A stretch of 64,000 nucleotides of DNA from Cylicocyclus nassatus (Eukaryota > Nematoda > Chromadorea > Rhabditida > Strongylidae). The position numbers and the translations under genes are program-made. Location of the stretch: contig CATQJL010000223.1 in assembly GCA_958299035.1 (NCBI GenBank), positions 14,727,742-14,791,741 of the forward strand, in the 5' to 3' direction. How positions within the stretch are numbered: position 1 is the stretch's first letter; every line of letters begins with the position of its first letter. The notes under the pieces are model-generated. The model was not told where the DNA came from. It saw only the letters and a program-made list of their open reading frames with translations, and searched no databases. This document shows positions 10,871-20,919 of this stretch, in pieces.

Positions 10871-11302
10871 ATGTCTGTGTGTACGTATGTTCCGAATAGA
10901 AAATTCCATTTCTGAACCGATCGGGACCAAACTTGGCACACATACACTTCGAGCCCCGGCGGGTGTCATAGGCTACTTTTCGTTATCGATCGATATCGAT
11001 TTTATCGATTTTTTGCAAAATTTGAGCTACGGGGCTGGGAGTTGGCACAGGGGGGTAATCGAGCATACTGATCACCCCCACGGGGGTGATCAGTATGCTC
11101 GATTACACCCCTCTGCCAAATTCCAGCCCCCTAGCTGCTCAAAGTTTGCAAAAATCCATAAAATCGACATCGATCGATAACGAAAAGTGGACTGTGACAC
11201 CCTCCGGGGCCCGAAGTGTATGTGTGCCAAGTTTGGTCCGGATCGGTTAAGAAATGGAATTTTCTATTCGGAACATACGGCGGAGCCGGGTAAGCCAGCT
11301 AG
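10813..11302 (+). mobile_element. Non-autonomous foldback Helitron, copy 1
   Basis: Starts TCTTATATATAAAGCTG and ends GGCGGAGCCGGGTAAGCCAG followed by CTAG, with a CGGC-GGA-GCCG hairpin 14 bp before the end. It sits between A (10812) and T (11303), as Helitrons do. The flanks joined together give cttggggcagttcttataattttta, exactly the uninterrupted satellite sequence at 12905-12930, which proves the ends. It starts with a TGTC microsatellite, and the two halves form a diverged inverted repeat of about 200 bp with a perfect 24-bp-arm palindrome at the centre. No coding capacity. Confidence 0.9.
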
Positions 11303-11935
11303 TAATTTTTAAACGTTTTCAAGCGGCACTTAGGGCATGAACTGTCTTTTAGATATAGATAATATTGGTTTGTAAGCAGCACGTAGGGCAACTCGATCGG
11401 GCAGGGAAACAGATTTTTATACGCTTGGGGCAGTTCTTATAATTTTTGAACGGTCTTCAAGCGGCACTTAGGGCATAAACTTTCATTTCAAATAGTTAGC
11501 AACTCGATCGTGCAGGGAAACAGATTTTTATACGCTTGGGGCAGTTCTTATAATTTTTGAACGGTCTTCAAGCGGCACTTAGGGCATAAACTTTCATTTT
11601 AAATAGTTACTAGCGGTCTGTAAGCGGCACGTAGGGCAACTCGATCGGGCAGGGAAACAGATTTTTATACGCTTGGGGCAGTTCTTATAATTTTTGAACG
11701 GTCTTCAAGCGGCACTTAGGGCATAAACTTTCACTTTAAATAGTTAGCGACTCGATCGTGCAGGGAAACAGATTTTCATACGCTTGGGGCAGTTCTTATA
11801 ATTTTTGAACGGTCTTCAAGCGGCACTTAGGGCATAAACTTTCATTTTAAATAGTTACTATCGGTCTGTAAGCGGTACGTAGGCCAACTCGATCGTGCAG
11901 GGAAACAGATTTTCATACGCTTGGGGCAGTTCTTA

Positions 11936-11954
11936 TCTTATATATAAAGCTGAA

Positions 11955-11993
<39 letters not shown>

Positions 11994-12425
11994 ATGTCTG
12001 TGTGTACGTATGTTCCGAATAGAAAATTCCATTTCTGAACCGATCGGGACCAAACTTGGCACACATACACTTCGAGCCCCGGCGGGTGTCATAGGCTACT
12101 TTTCGTTATCGATCGATATCGATTTTATCGATTTTTTGCAAAATTTGAGCTACGGGGCTGGGAGTTGGCACAGGGGGGTAATCGAGCATACTGATCACCC
12201 CCACGGGGGTGATCAGTATGCTCGATTACACCCCTCTGCCAAATTCCAGCCCCCTAGCTGCTCAAAGTTTGCAAAAATCCATAAAATCGACATCGATCGA
12301 TAACGAAAAGTGGACTGTGACACCCTCCGGGGCCCGAAGTGTATGTGTGCCAAGTTTGGTCCGGATCGGTTAAGAAATGGAATTTTCTATTCGGAACATA
12401 CGGCGGAGCCGGGTAAGCCAGCTAG
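11936..12425 (+). mobile_element. Non-autonomous foldback Helitron, copy 2
   Basis: Same element 1,123 bp downstream of copy 1, with the same flanking satellite on both sides. Two independent insertions at the same base would not also share identical flanks, so this copy arose by tandem amplification of a satellite unit already carrying the Helitron. Confidence 0.9.
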
Positions 12426-13248
12426 TAATTTTTAAACGTTTTCAAGCGGCACTTAGGGCATGAACTGTCTTTTAGATATAGATAATATTGGTTTGTAAGC
12501 AGCACGTAGGGCAACTCGATCGGGCAGGGAAACAGATTTTTATACGCTTGGGGCAGTTCTTATAATTTTTGAACGGTCTTCAAGCGGCACTTAGGGCATA
12601 AACTTTCATTTCAAATAGTTAGCAACTCGATCGTGCAGGGAAACAGATTTTTATACGCTTGGGGCAGTTCTTATAATTTTTGAACGGTCTTCAAGCGGCA
12701 CTTAGGGCATAAACTTTCATTTTAAATAGTTACTAGCGGTCTGTAAGCGGCACGTAGGGCAACTCGATCGGGCAGGGAAACAGATTTTTATACGCTTGGG
12801 GCAGTTCTTATAATTTTTGAACGGTCTTCAAGCGGCACTTAGGGCATAAACTTTCACTTTAAATAGTTAGCGACTCGATCGTGCAGGGAAACAGATTTTC
12901 ATACGCTTGGGGCAGTTCTTATAATTTTTAAACGTTTTCAAGCGGCACTTAGGGCATGAACTGTCTTTTAGATATAGATAATATTGGTTTGTAAGCAGCA
13001 CGTAGGGCAACTCGATCGGGCAGGGAAACAGATTTTTATACGCTTGGGGCAGTTCTTATAATTTTTGAACGGTCTTCAAGCGGCACTTAGGGCATAAATT
13101 TTCATTTTAAATAGTTACTATCGGTCTGTAAGCGGTACGTAGGCCAACTCGATCGTGCAGGGAAACAGATTTTCATAAGCTTGGGGCATTCTTGTAATTT
13201 TTAAACGGTCTTCAAGCAGCACTTAGGGCATGAACTGTTTTTTCGATA

Positions 13249-14997
13249 TCTTTCTTATATATAAACTGGAAACATCCATCGAGACGACGAAAATCATACA
13301 TTGTTCTCCCACCCTGACGTTCCCTTCAGCGTTGCGGAGGGAGAGTTGTTGACAGTGTGAGCACGCGAGAAATCACGCTCTCTCGCAGAGGTTAAAGGCA
13401 GTGTCTCACCAAAGTTAAGGTCGCGCGGATCTTCACATAGTCTATCATAGGGACCCCCAAATAGGCCATTGCAACAAATCCCACTCGATTTGACCCCCTC
13501 CACGGTGAGAAAAATTCGCTCAAAGTGGTACGCGGAGAGCGAATTAGTACGCGCGAACGACTCCTTCGGTCTCCCCCCTTACGCGTTTGAACATGTCCCT
13601 CCACTTGGCCATCCACCCTCCCCTCTGTTGCTGCCACTGTGGCTGAGGCTGAAGTTGGAAGGTACAACTCGTCCACGTTGCTTCCGCGGGGCCTCCAGAA
13701 AACGGGGTTTTTGGGAACGTCGTGCGATTTTGAGCCCATACAGTGCTAGACACTGTCCGACAGGCTTGCAAAATGCAAAAATCTCGGCAGCTAAATTTTG
13801 GTGAGACACTGCCTTTAAGGACGATGAGAATTCTAGAGAATCTTTTTTATATATAAACTGGAAACATCCGGCGAGACGACGAAAACCATACATTGTTCTT
13901 CCACCCTGACGCCCACCTTCAGCGTTGCGGAGGGAGAGTTGTTGACAGTGTGAGCACGCGAGAAATCACGCTCTCTCGCAGAGGTTGAGGGCGATGAGAA
14001 TTCTAGAGAAACGGTGTACTCCCATCCGCAGGCAAGCTAGAGAGGAGAGAGTTGTCTCGACATTTGTCAATTGATCGCACCCTATAGGCATGCGATGACG
14101 GCAGGTGTTTTGTCTTTGCTTGCGATGACGAATTTTGATGAAATACCGTATATTCGGTTTGATCACGGCCCTCACAGCTGTAGCATACCTACTGCTTACA
14201 TACACAGTTCCACTTCTTTTCACGTCCTTAGCTACATTCCTCCTTCATTCTAAAGACTCATAACAGTTTGGTAGGAAATCTGAGCATTGTAATTCTTCAT
14301 AGAATAGTCGTCAGAGCTCAACATTTTGTGAAATGTTGACGAAAATCCCAATCCGAAGAGCAATTGAACAGCAAAAAATGGGTTTTTGGCACGTTCTTTC
14401 TCTGCGGCTGACCAGTTTTTAAAGCGAAAATTTTTGTTTTTTCTCATAATTTCCACCAAAAACGGTAAAAACCTCGATTTCTACAAAATTTCAGCCACAG
14501 AAAATGCATTTGCTCCCGGAGTGAAGACCCAACATGGAAGCTGTGGTCTCGCTGGTTGAGCTCCGGCAAGCCCTTTTGTGGCTGACCTGTTTTTAGAGCG
14601 AAAATTTTTGTTTTTCTCACAAGTTCCACAAAAACCTCGATTTCGACAGAACTTCAGCCGCAGAAATTCTGTCGAAATCGAAAACACCAGCCTTCCTTTG
14701 CTCCCGGAGGAAAGACCCACCATGCATCTGCATTGGTCAGCATTTTAGGAAAGCGATTATGTTGATTTTAAGTGAGCAACGAAAGAAGCAAGTGTATCAA
14801 ATAAGTGAAATCTGGTGGTGGCATTTGGAGGGAAAGATCAGGTATTTTTTGTGTCTACCTGCAAAGTTTGATTTTTGATTTATTTAGCTTCTCCAGAGAG
14901 GAGATGTGAACACCGTTTATAGTTAGATGCAGTCCCAACTAAGCAAATACTAATGTATCTGCCCCGACCCACTTACAGCGGCCCGTAGGGCCGCTAG
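13249..14997 (+). mobile_element. Helitron-like element with tandem 5' ends
   Basis: A 5' end TCTTTCTTATATATAAACTGG begins after A at 13248, inside a satellite unit (tgaactgttttttcgata). A near-identical 5' segment restarts at 13841 (also after A), so the first ~169 bp (without the inserted MITE) occur twice in tandem. The proposed 3' end at 14994-14997 is CTAG before T, immediately preceded by the perfect hairpin GCGGCCC-GTA-GGGCCGC. The satellite does not resume afterwards. No ORF of note. Internal segments around 14270-14740 (gcgaaaatttttgtttt, cagccacagaaa) are themselves repeated. Confidence 0.55.
13396..13814. mobile_element. TTAA-flanked MITE (piggyBac-like), family with AGGCAG termini
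   Basis: Terminal inverted repeats AGGCAGTGTCTCACCAAA are flanked by TTAA on both sides (13392-13395 and 13815-13818). The tandem copy of the host sequence near 13981 reads gaggttgagggcgatgag where this copy has gagg-TTAA-[element]-TTAA-ggacgatgag, giving an empty site that confirms insertion with TTAA duplication. 419 bp, no transposase. Confidence 0.8.
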
Positions 14998-15590
14998 TCA
15001 CTATATATCAACATAGCGATGATGGTGTACTTGCTAGGAAATGTTGAATTGAGCCTTCCTCCACCTTTGATATTTTCAGTCGCTTCTATTGTTACTTCAC
15101 GATGTGGATTTTAAGCTTTTCAAGACTAACCACATCTCAAATTGTCACTCGTCTCTCGTGTGTAAGCATTTGAAAGACATCGGCTTGTATACTCAGCAAT
15201 GAGTGATTTTATTAGGTTGTTGCACAAGTCCTGCACTTTCCAACTTCATACCGCGTTGGGTCACACTTTTTTTTCTAATCATGCTTCAAAACAACATTCG
15301 AAGCGAAGCTGCAACATCATAAAATGGTTTGTAATCCGCATCAGTCTCGATCCACAGCAATTTTGAAGTCAAACTCTAGGATTCTGAATGCTCAAAGCTG
15401 TAAAAATTTTTTACATTTCTGTAGTTCACAAAATCTACGGATCTTTCACTCGCCAAATTCACATAAAGCTTACATGCACCGTTGCTATATCTATGTTCCG
15501 ACTAAAAACAAGGAAAACGAAAATTCTCATGCTTACAAGCGGTAATCTTCCCATATGTTTGATTATGTGCTAACAAATCTTTGAGGGTAC
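14998..15590. other. No gene; orphan mariner-type terminus at 15213
   Basis: TA followed by TTAGGTTGTTGCACAAGTCC at about 15213 looks like a mariner left end, but no matching right end was found downstream. Two short open frames (61-73 codons) are without motifs. Confidence 0.35.
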
Positions 15591-17508
15591 ATCTGTAAGT
15601 TTTCAAACTGCTATAAGCCCTTGTTTACACACATTGATTTGCATGGAATGCTCAAATGAAGGGAGTTGAATTTGTTTCAGTAAAGGCTTGTAATATGCAA
15701 TTATTCACGTGGAAGCAGCGTAGCATTTGCTTTGTAGGATGCAAAGAAATTTTCGTCTTTTAATAGCCGAAGAAAAAACACATCAACGGTACCTACGGGT
15801 GCCTGATGTGGATTGTATATAGAACTAGTAAAAATCTATACGATTGATATAAAATATAATTTTCTAAATTTTTTGAGTCTTTAAAATTTCTCGGAGCATG
15901 GGCACACATCATAATTGTTTGATTTGATTGCGCTGAATGCGTTGATTTCCAACCTAATAAATTGTAACATCTCATAAAAGCTCTCGAATTTACAAGCCCT
16001 AGGGGAATTGTTTGAACTGTTTCAATTTTTGAATGCATGCGAGTCGAGCGTCTCAACGTTAGCAGGTACAAGCATAACTAAGGAATTTCGTTGCTATTTT
16101 ATGGAGTAGCCGAATACGCGACGGCAAGCGTTGCACTATACATATTTGCTTACTCAATGTACTCTTTAAAATGTTCCGCGTTTAAGTGCTTTCATGCGAT
16201 ACAATAGCATTTGTGACGCATTCTCTGATTCAAAAGTGATGCAAAAAAACTCTTTTGAGTCAGATTCCTTTACCTAGATGCTTAAAGTCAAAAGTTAAGG
16301 TAGATATGTTGACCATTATGGACAAATTTCTGTTATATAAACAAAATTTTAGCCTAAATCACAAAACGCACAGATTAGGGGGGGGGGGAACCTGTAATTT
16401 GATTGAGCCAAATTGCTTACACAGTTCTTCTGTGCTTAATTCACTACTGCTCAAGATAAGTGTAAGCTTTAAAGTGTTAGCTTTACGTCAGTTTTAAGAG
16501 AAATAAGATATGTTTGAATTGATCTCATAAAACGCAAAGAGCAAGGCCAACACCGCTGATAGAAGAAAATTGAATGCAGGAGATTTATAAGCGAGGCTTA
16601 TTGCATATTACCTGTGAGGAATTTTAATCGTTTGAGTTTTCAAATTTTATAAAATTACATCTTCAAATGAAACGGTAACGTAATTGGCTGCTTACGTAGC
16701 ACCACTGCGAGGTACGGCATTGAAACGAAGCCTCTGCAGACAACAAATGCATTGTGCAGATTGTTTAAGGGAAACGATTGATGAAAATCATGCCAAATAA
16801 TGAGAATTGAACAGAGGCTGTATGAAGTTGTATTAGCTGATGTAGCTTAGTACAGTGACCGTGAAAAATATTTAGTTCAAAATGAAGCAAGAGCGACTTT
16901 CGCAGATAAAAACACCTATGCTGCAAATCTTCTCGAGATTTAGATATTGAGTTGCCTTGCAAAGATCCACTTCTCGAAATTTAGATTTTCTCTAGGCTAT
17001 TGGTTAATATTACATGGCTGGGTAAAAAGCTAAAAGTTAAAAGCTAGCCAATCTGAAACCAACGAGTTGTAATTGAATGTTGCCGGCTCCAATGTAAGTT
17101 CAAATGTCATTTACCAAATCCGCCAAATGTACGAGCTTATACTAATTCTATCAGCTTTGCCAACAAAGGATGAAACGTCACAAAGATATTACAAGAGTTT
17201 CGCTCACACAAGTTCAAGTTCAATTGAACTTGTTTGTATGTAGCTCAATTGTTGTACTCATCAATGGTTTTAGAGGCATGGTTGAACCTGTTTTTTGGGC
17301 TTTGTTCAAGTCAAAGGAATAAAATGTGCGGTAGATCAAGGATCTCATGGCAAAATGTGAACTTTTCATCTTGCGGTACTTTCGCTCTAAATGTCCCTAT
17401 TTTCAAAACAGCGCATCAAGCAGAACTTTGCTTGCAGACACAAATAAAACTTTCAGTCACATGTTTCGATTTTGTTCGGAGGTTATAATATCTCGGCGGG
17501 ATAAAGGA

Positions 17509-17514
17509 TATAAA
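17509..17514 (+). promoter_or_regulatory. TATA box of small secreted-protein gene, copy A
   Basis: TATAAA 37 bp before the ATG at 17546. Sequence and spacing are preserved in the other copy at 62918, so the short leader implied by this spacing is likely real. Confidence 0.5.
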
Positions 17515-17545
17515 TCGAGTGGAAGTGATGGAAAGCAAACATATT

Positions 17546-17782
17546 ATGAAGCTAATTTGCCTTTTTGTTGTTGTAAGTTTTCAAAACGAGCTTCTCTTAT
17601 AATAGTGAAAATTTGAATAACTCACATTTTTTTAGCTGGTGCCTGTCTTCTCTTTTAGAGAATGTACTATGAATCCAATCAGCGAATATGTACGAGACGC
17701 TGGCAGAAGTATGGGCTTTTTGTTGGTTAGTCATAGCATACTTATCAAAATTGGTCTGCTGAGCCAGAGCAATTTCTCATAA
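17546..17782 (+). pseudogene. Small predicted secreted protein gene, copy A (shortened)
   Basis: Exon 1 (17546-17572) encodes MKLICLFVV, followed by a GTAAGT donor, a 63-nt intron (17573-17635) ending in a T-rich TTTTTTTAG acceptor, and exon 2 from 17636. The predicted product starts with a hydrophobic signal-peptide-like segment (MKLICLFVVLVPVFS) and continues FRECTMNPISEYVRDAGRS. It stops at TAA 17780 after 57 residues, whereas the copy at 62955 continues to 77. The early stop comes from a local insertion (cagagcaatttctcataatt) relative to the other copy. Upstream TATA box, donor and acceptor are conserved between copies. I know no family for it. It is either a degenerate paralogue or a shorter functional variant. 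Confidence 0.5.
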
Positions 17783-18089
17783 TTCTCATAAGCAGAGCAA
17801 CAATCTCGCATTGCTGAAATATTCTTTAGTCAGCTGCTCTCTGCCTCTATGCGGCAGTATCGGCTGGTAAAATTTTTGAGCAGAAACTGCAAACTTCAAT
17901 AAGCTGACAGAAGCAAACTGTATTTCTCAAAAAAAAGCCTTATTGATACGCTCTCACCCGTACATTATGTCTGCCAAATTTGCTTTGTATTCCATGTCAC
18001 CTTTTATTCACTTTAGAAAGCATAAAATTTTTTGAGCAAAATCTAAAAAAAATCATTTGTAGGATAAAGGCAATAAATGTGTCCCGAAC

Positions 18090-18610
18090 AAAAGGCACAT
18101 TAACGCACGTCTCACATCATAAATTATGTGTGTCGAATTTGGCCTAAATTCCATTACTCTTCTGTCTTTTTTTGGCGAAAATGCAAGAACTGACTAAGCC
18201 AAATTTCATATTTCATCACTATCAATGTTTCGAGCTTCACTCTGCTACTTCTTCAGAGATTCACCTGCCTGCACAGAAAAAAGGCTCGAGAATTTGCGCT
18301 TTACAACATTCGTGGAGACACGGGAGCATTGATCGAAGAATTCTTACTGTAAGAATTTTTTTGATTTGATGTTAGTTTATATTCAACGCATTTATAGCGA
18401 GACACCTGACAATATGATAGCGAGGAGATTGTGGAACAAGGTACGAGTTTTCTCATAATTTACGCTTTTCTATTTGTTCCAATATTTTTGAAGCAGTGAT
18501 CCTCTTCTGAATCAAGACTCTCGATTGCAGAGAGCGTGAGCTACTCTGCATACTTTGAAAAACTTCATAAAATTTCCCGAATATACTTGAACAGACTTAT
18601 TCGTTTCTTA
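18090..18610. repeat. Block shared with 25460-25960
   Basis: Collinear diverged similarity to 25.46-25.96 kb (tttacaacattcg, caacgcatttatagcg, aaggtacgagtttt). The first part, around 18120-18190, also matches 63510-63590, so the block joins two separately duplicated segments. Confidence 0.7.
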
Positions 18611-18617
18611 GAAAGGA

Positions 18618-18786
18618 TTTGATTCAACTGACTTGGCTTCGGAAAGGTGGGGCTTCGTGATCTAATTAAGGCTAGATAATGATCAGAGAGCATGCGCGCG
18701 AAAGGGACGCAGTTGCATCGCGGACGCGAGCGGCCTTAATTAGATACAAAACCCCGCTTTCCTGAAGCCAAGCCAATGGAGTCAAA
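18618..18786. mobile_element. TIR MITE, family 'TTTGAT', copy 1
   Basis: Ends are inverted over about 40 bp (TTTGATTCAACTGAC then TTGGCTTC; GAAGCCAA then GGAGTCAAA), with GATCTAATTAAGGC / GGCCTTAATTAGAT deeper in. The same family is at 42091-42255 and, half only, at 61852-61932. No transposase and no clear target duplication, so the superfamily is unassigned. Confidence 0.7.
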
Positions 18787-18820
18787 GGTTACCTTACGAT
18801 ACGCTCATCAAAGTGAAGTA

Positions 18821-19777
18821 TTAGGTTGTCAAGAAAATAATGTCGTTTTTTATTTGCTTGCTTTATCAAAGCAACCAGACTCAACCCAACAAAGGGTAAG
18901 GGGTACTTTTCGATAGAGCAAAGCAAGCTCTACAAGACGGCGTTCATGATCTTGCAACAAACTCGATCCACGGAATGTTCGAACTCAAAGTCTGAAGATA
19001 TCCAAATGCCCAAAAAATCGAAAAAAATTAGATCTTCGTCCAAATAATTTCTACGGACCTCCTACTCGCACACGTCAATACTTTCGATATATGATATCCA
19101 TATGTGCAGTTGCTGTATTTTTTCCTTGACTACAAACTGAGAAAACAAAAATTTTCGTGTTTTTCTAAAAGCAATGCTGAGCCATTCTTGCATATGTGAT
19201 TCTATACTACAAGCCTAGGTAAGTATAACTGTAGATTTTTAGGCCATTCCGAGCAGTAGTTTTCGAGATATATCGAAATCAGCTTTCTTCTTTTCAGTTT
19301 CAGTGCTGAAGGCAACATTTCTCGAAAACTACTGCTCGGAATGGTCTGAAAATCTACAGTTATACTTAGCTAGGCTTGTAGTATAGAATCACATATGCAA
19401 GAACGGCTCAGCATTGCTTTTAGAAGAACACGAAAATTTTTGTTTTCTCACTTTGTAGTTGAGGAAAAAATACAGCAACTGCACATATGGATATCATATA
19501 TCGAAAGTATTGACGTGTGCGAGTGGGAGGTCCGTAGAAATTATTTGGACGAAGATCTAATTTTTTTCGATTTTTTGGGCATTTGGATATCTTCAGACTT
19601 TGAGTTCGAACATTCCGTGGATCGAGCTTGGCGCAAGATCATGAACGCCATCTTGTAGAGCTTGCTTTGCTCTATCGAACAATACCCATTACCCTTTGTT
19701 GGGTTGAGTCTGGTTGCTTTGTTAAAGCAAGCACATAAAAATTACAAAGCAAGCACATTATTTTCTTGACAACCTAA
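18821..19777. mobile_element. Mariner-type foldback element, 957 bp
   Basis: Starts TTAGGTTGTCAAGAAAATAA and ends with the inverted copy, flanked by TA on both sides (18819-18820, 19778-19779). The two arms, about 430 bp each, are highly similar inverted repeats around a short centre near 19290 (cagtttcagtgctgaaggc). Transcribed, it would fold into a near full-length hairpin. No intact transposase frame. The TTAGGTTG terminus is typical of mariner. Confidence 0.8.
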
Positions 19778-19799
19778 TAGAATTTAGCAAAGTTTTCAA

Positions 19800-20098
19800 A
19801 TTCTGATAGGTGCTTTTTTCAATATTCGAGCAATTGTTCGATAGATATTTTTGAAAGTCAAAATGCTGTGCCTTTTCAGTTCAGACTCGTTGAACCAGAG
19901 AAGGTATACTTCGCATGCTTCACGGGAAACACATCTATCGCCTGTGCCTCTTCAACCGTGCTTTTAACACGTGCGCACAATTATAACCCGTACCTAGCCA
20001 TGTTGGGCCTGTACGACAAAATCGATGAAGATGATGAACGATGAAACTTTCCGAACGGTGCTTTCACTGTTTTGATTGTCTAATTGTGAGGAAGTATT
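19800..20098. repeat. Block shared with 27400-27660
   Basis: Matches such as gtatacttcgcatg, aaacacatctatc and tgtgcctctt are shared with 27.4-27.66 kb, continuing the duplicated block beyond the MITE and mariner foldback, which are absent from the other copy. Confidence 0.65.
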
Positions 20099-20917
20099 AG
20101 GTTAATGCAAAAATGATGGCTGTTTTTCAATCCTTTTTTAAACCATTCTTTTCCATTAAAATTCTTTTTTGAAAAAGAAACAGCATACCGCTGAAAAGCT
20201 TTTTCCATATTGTTGAAGCGGGCTTCCAGTCCCATCTGCTCAAAAAGTTACAGAGCTTCAACAAAACCGCGCCCGAAATTAGAATCTCACTGCATTTACT
20301 TTTTTTGGTCATTTCAAGCGCGAATGAACGGTTTCGAAAAGTTAGCTGTTGTATGTGTGAGAAATTGTCTACATTATGCACACCTGACTATTTTATTTGA
20401 AATCATTCAAACTGAGATATCGGCAATTCAACATGGGTAAACGTTGGGGTCATTATACGGAATATCTTTTGGAGAAGGAAATTGCCAAAGCTTTGCTCAT
20501 TTCTGTAGGCGTGAGTGCAGGGCATCCTGTTGACAGTTTTTGGAAAAACTTCATCTATTCAGTACACAGAAAAGCAGCAAATTCTATAATTCGGGACTTT
20601 GAGGGCTACTGGAAAAATGTTGAAAAGTGACAATTGCGGGTTTTGATTTTGTTTCTTTTCGCAAATCTTCTTTCCGAGCCCTCTTCATCTTTTTTTTTTC
20701 TTCTGGATTGCTGCTACAAGATAGGCAACTTATCATTTTTACTAACAAACTGTGAAGAGATACGACTTGTCAAAAACAAGGTTTTAAAAAATCCATATCT
20801 TGATTTGTTTTTCAATCCACATCTTAATGCCCATTTCTGATTTGAATATAGGTGTCATAAATTATAGTGCGTTTAAGTAAAAATTCGCAAAACGGCCGTT
20901 ATTTTTGCATCAACCCA
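20099..20917. mobile_element. Mariner-like relic
   Basis: Left end TTAGGTTAATGCAAAAATGA after TA. The right end read inverted is GGGTTGATGCAAAAATAACGG. This is the terminus type of mariner/Hsmar1-like elements (TTAGGTTGGTGCAAAAGTAA). The interior has only short open frames without a D,D34D pattern. The diverged relative at 27664-29050 keeps the left end. Confidence 0.55.
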
Positions 20918-20919
20918 AC

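Larger units (their letters stand above)
9867..13248. repeat. Satellite array with ~110-150 bp units and a 1,123-bp higher-order repeat
   Basis: Repeated blocks are gtaagcggcacgtagggca, aactcgatcgtgcaggg, cgcttggggcagttctta, ttcaagcggcacttagggca and aactttcatttcaaatagtta. Units are either ~150 bp (both agcggcac blocks) or ~113 bp (one block). From about 10720 a longer unit of 1,123 bp, including a 490-bp Helitron, occurs twice virtually without change (for instance 10839-11180 equals 11962-12303), followed by a partial third unit without the Helitron. Near-identity implies recent amplification, or an assembly duplication. Confidence 0.9.
15590..18190. repeat. Duplicated block, paralogue of 60626-63590
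   Basis: Long collinear similarity to 60.6-63.6 kb: for example aaaggcttgtaatatgcaat (15684) and cctgatgtggattgtatat (15801) against equivalents at 60721 and 60837, ggccaacaccgct (16547/61951), and the small gene at 17.5/62.9 kb. The other copy holds extra insertions (a 456-bp TIR element and part of another MITE). The end of this block continues into a second block shared with 25.5-29.05 kb. Confidence 0.8.

Noticed and set aside
10839..12303. Identical 113-codon frames at 10839-11180 and 11962-12303 starting with repeated Ser-Val-Cys-Leu
   Set aside because: They translate the TGTC microsatellite and the inverted arms of a non-coding Helitron; identity reflects tandem duplication, not protein conservation.
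9867..13248. CRISPR array
   Set aside because: Repeats of 110-150 bp in direct tandem without unique spacers, in a eukaryotic context: a satellite.
13294..13893. Several open frames up to 115 codons on both strands
   Set aside because: They lie inside a TTAA-flanked MITE and Helitron ends and overlap one another on both strands.
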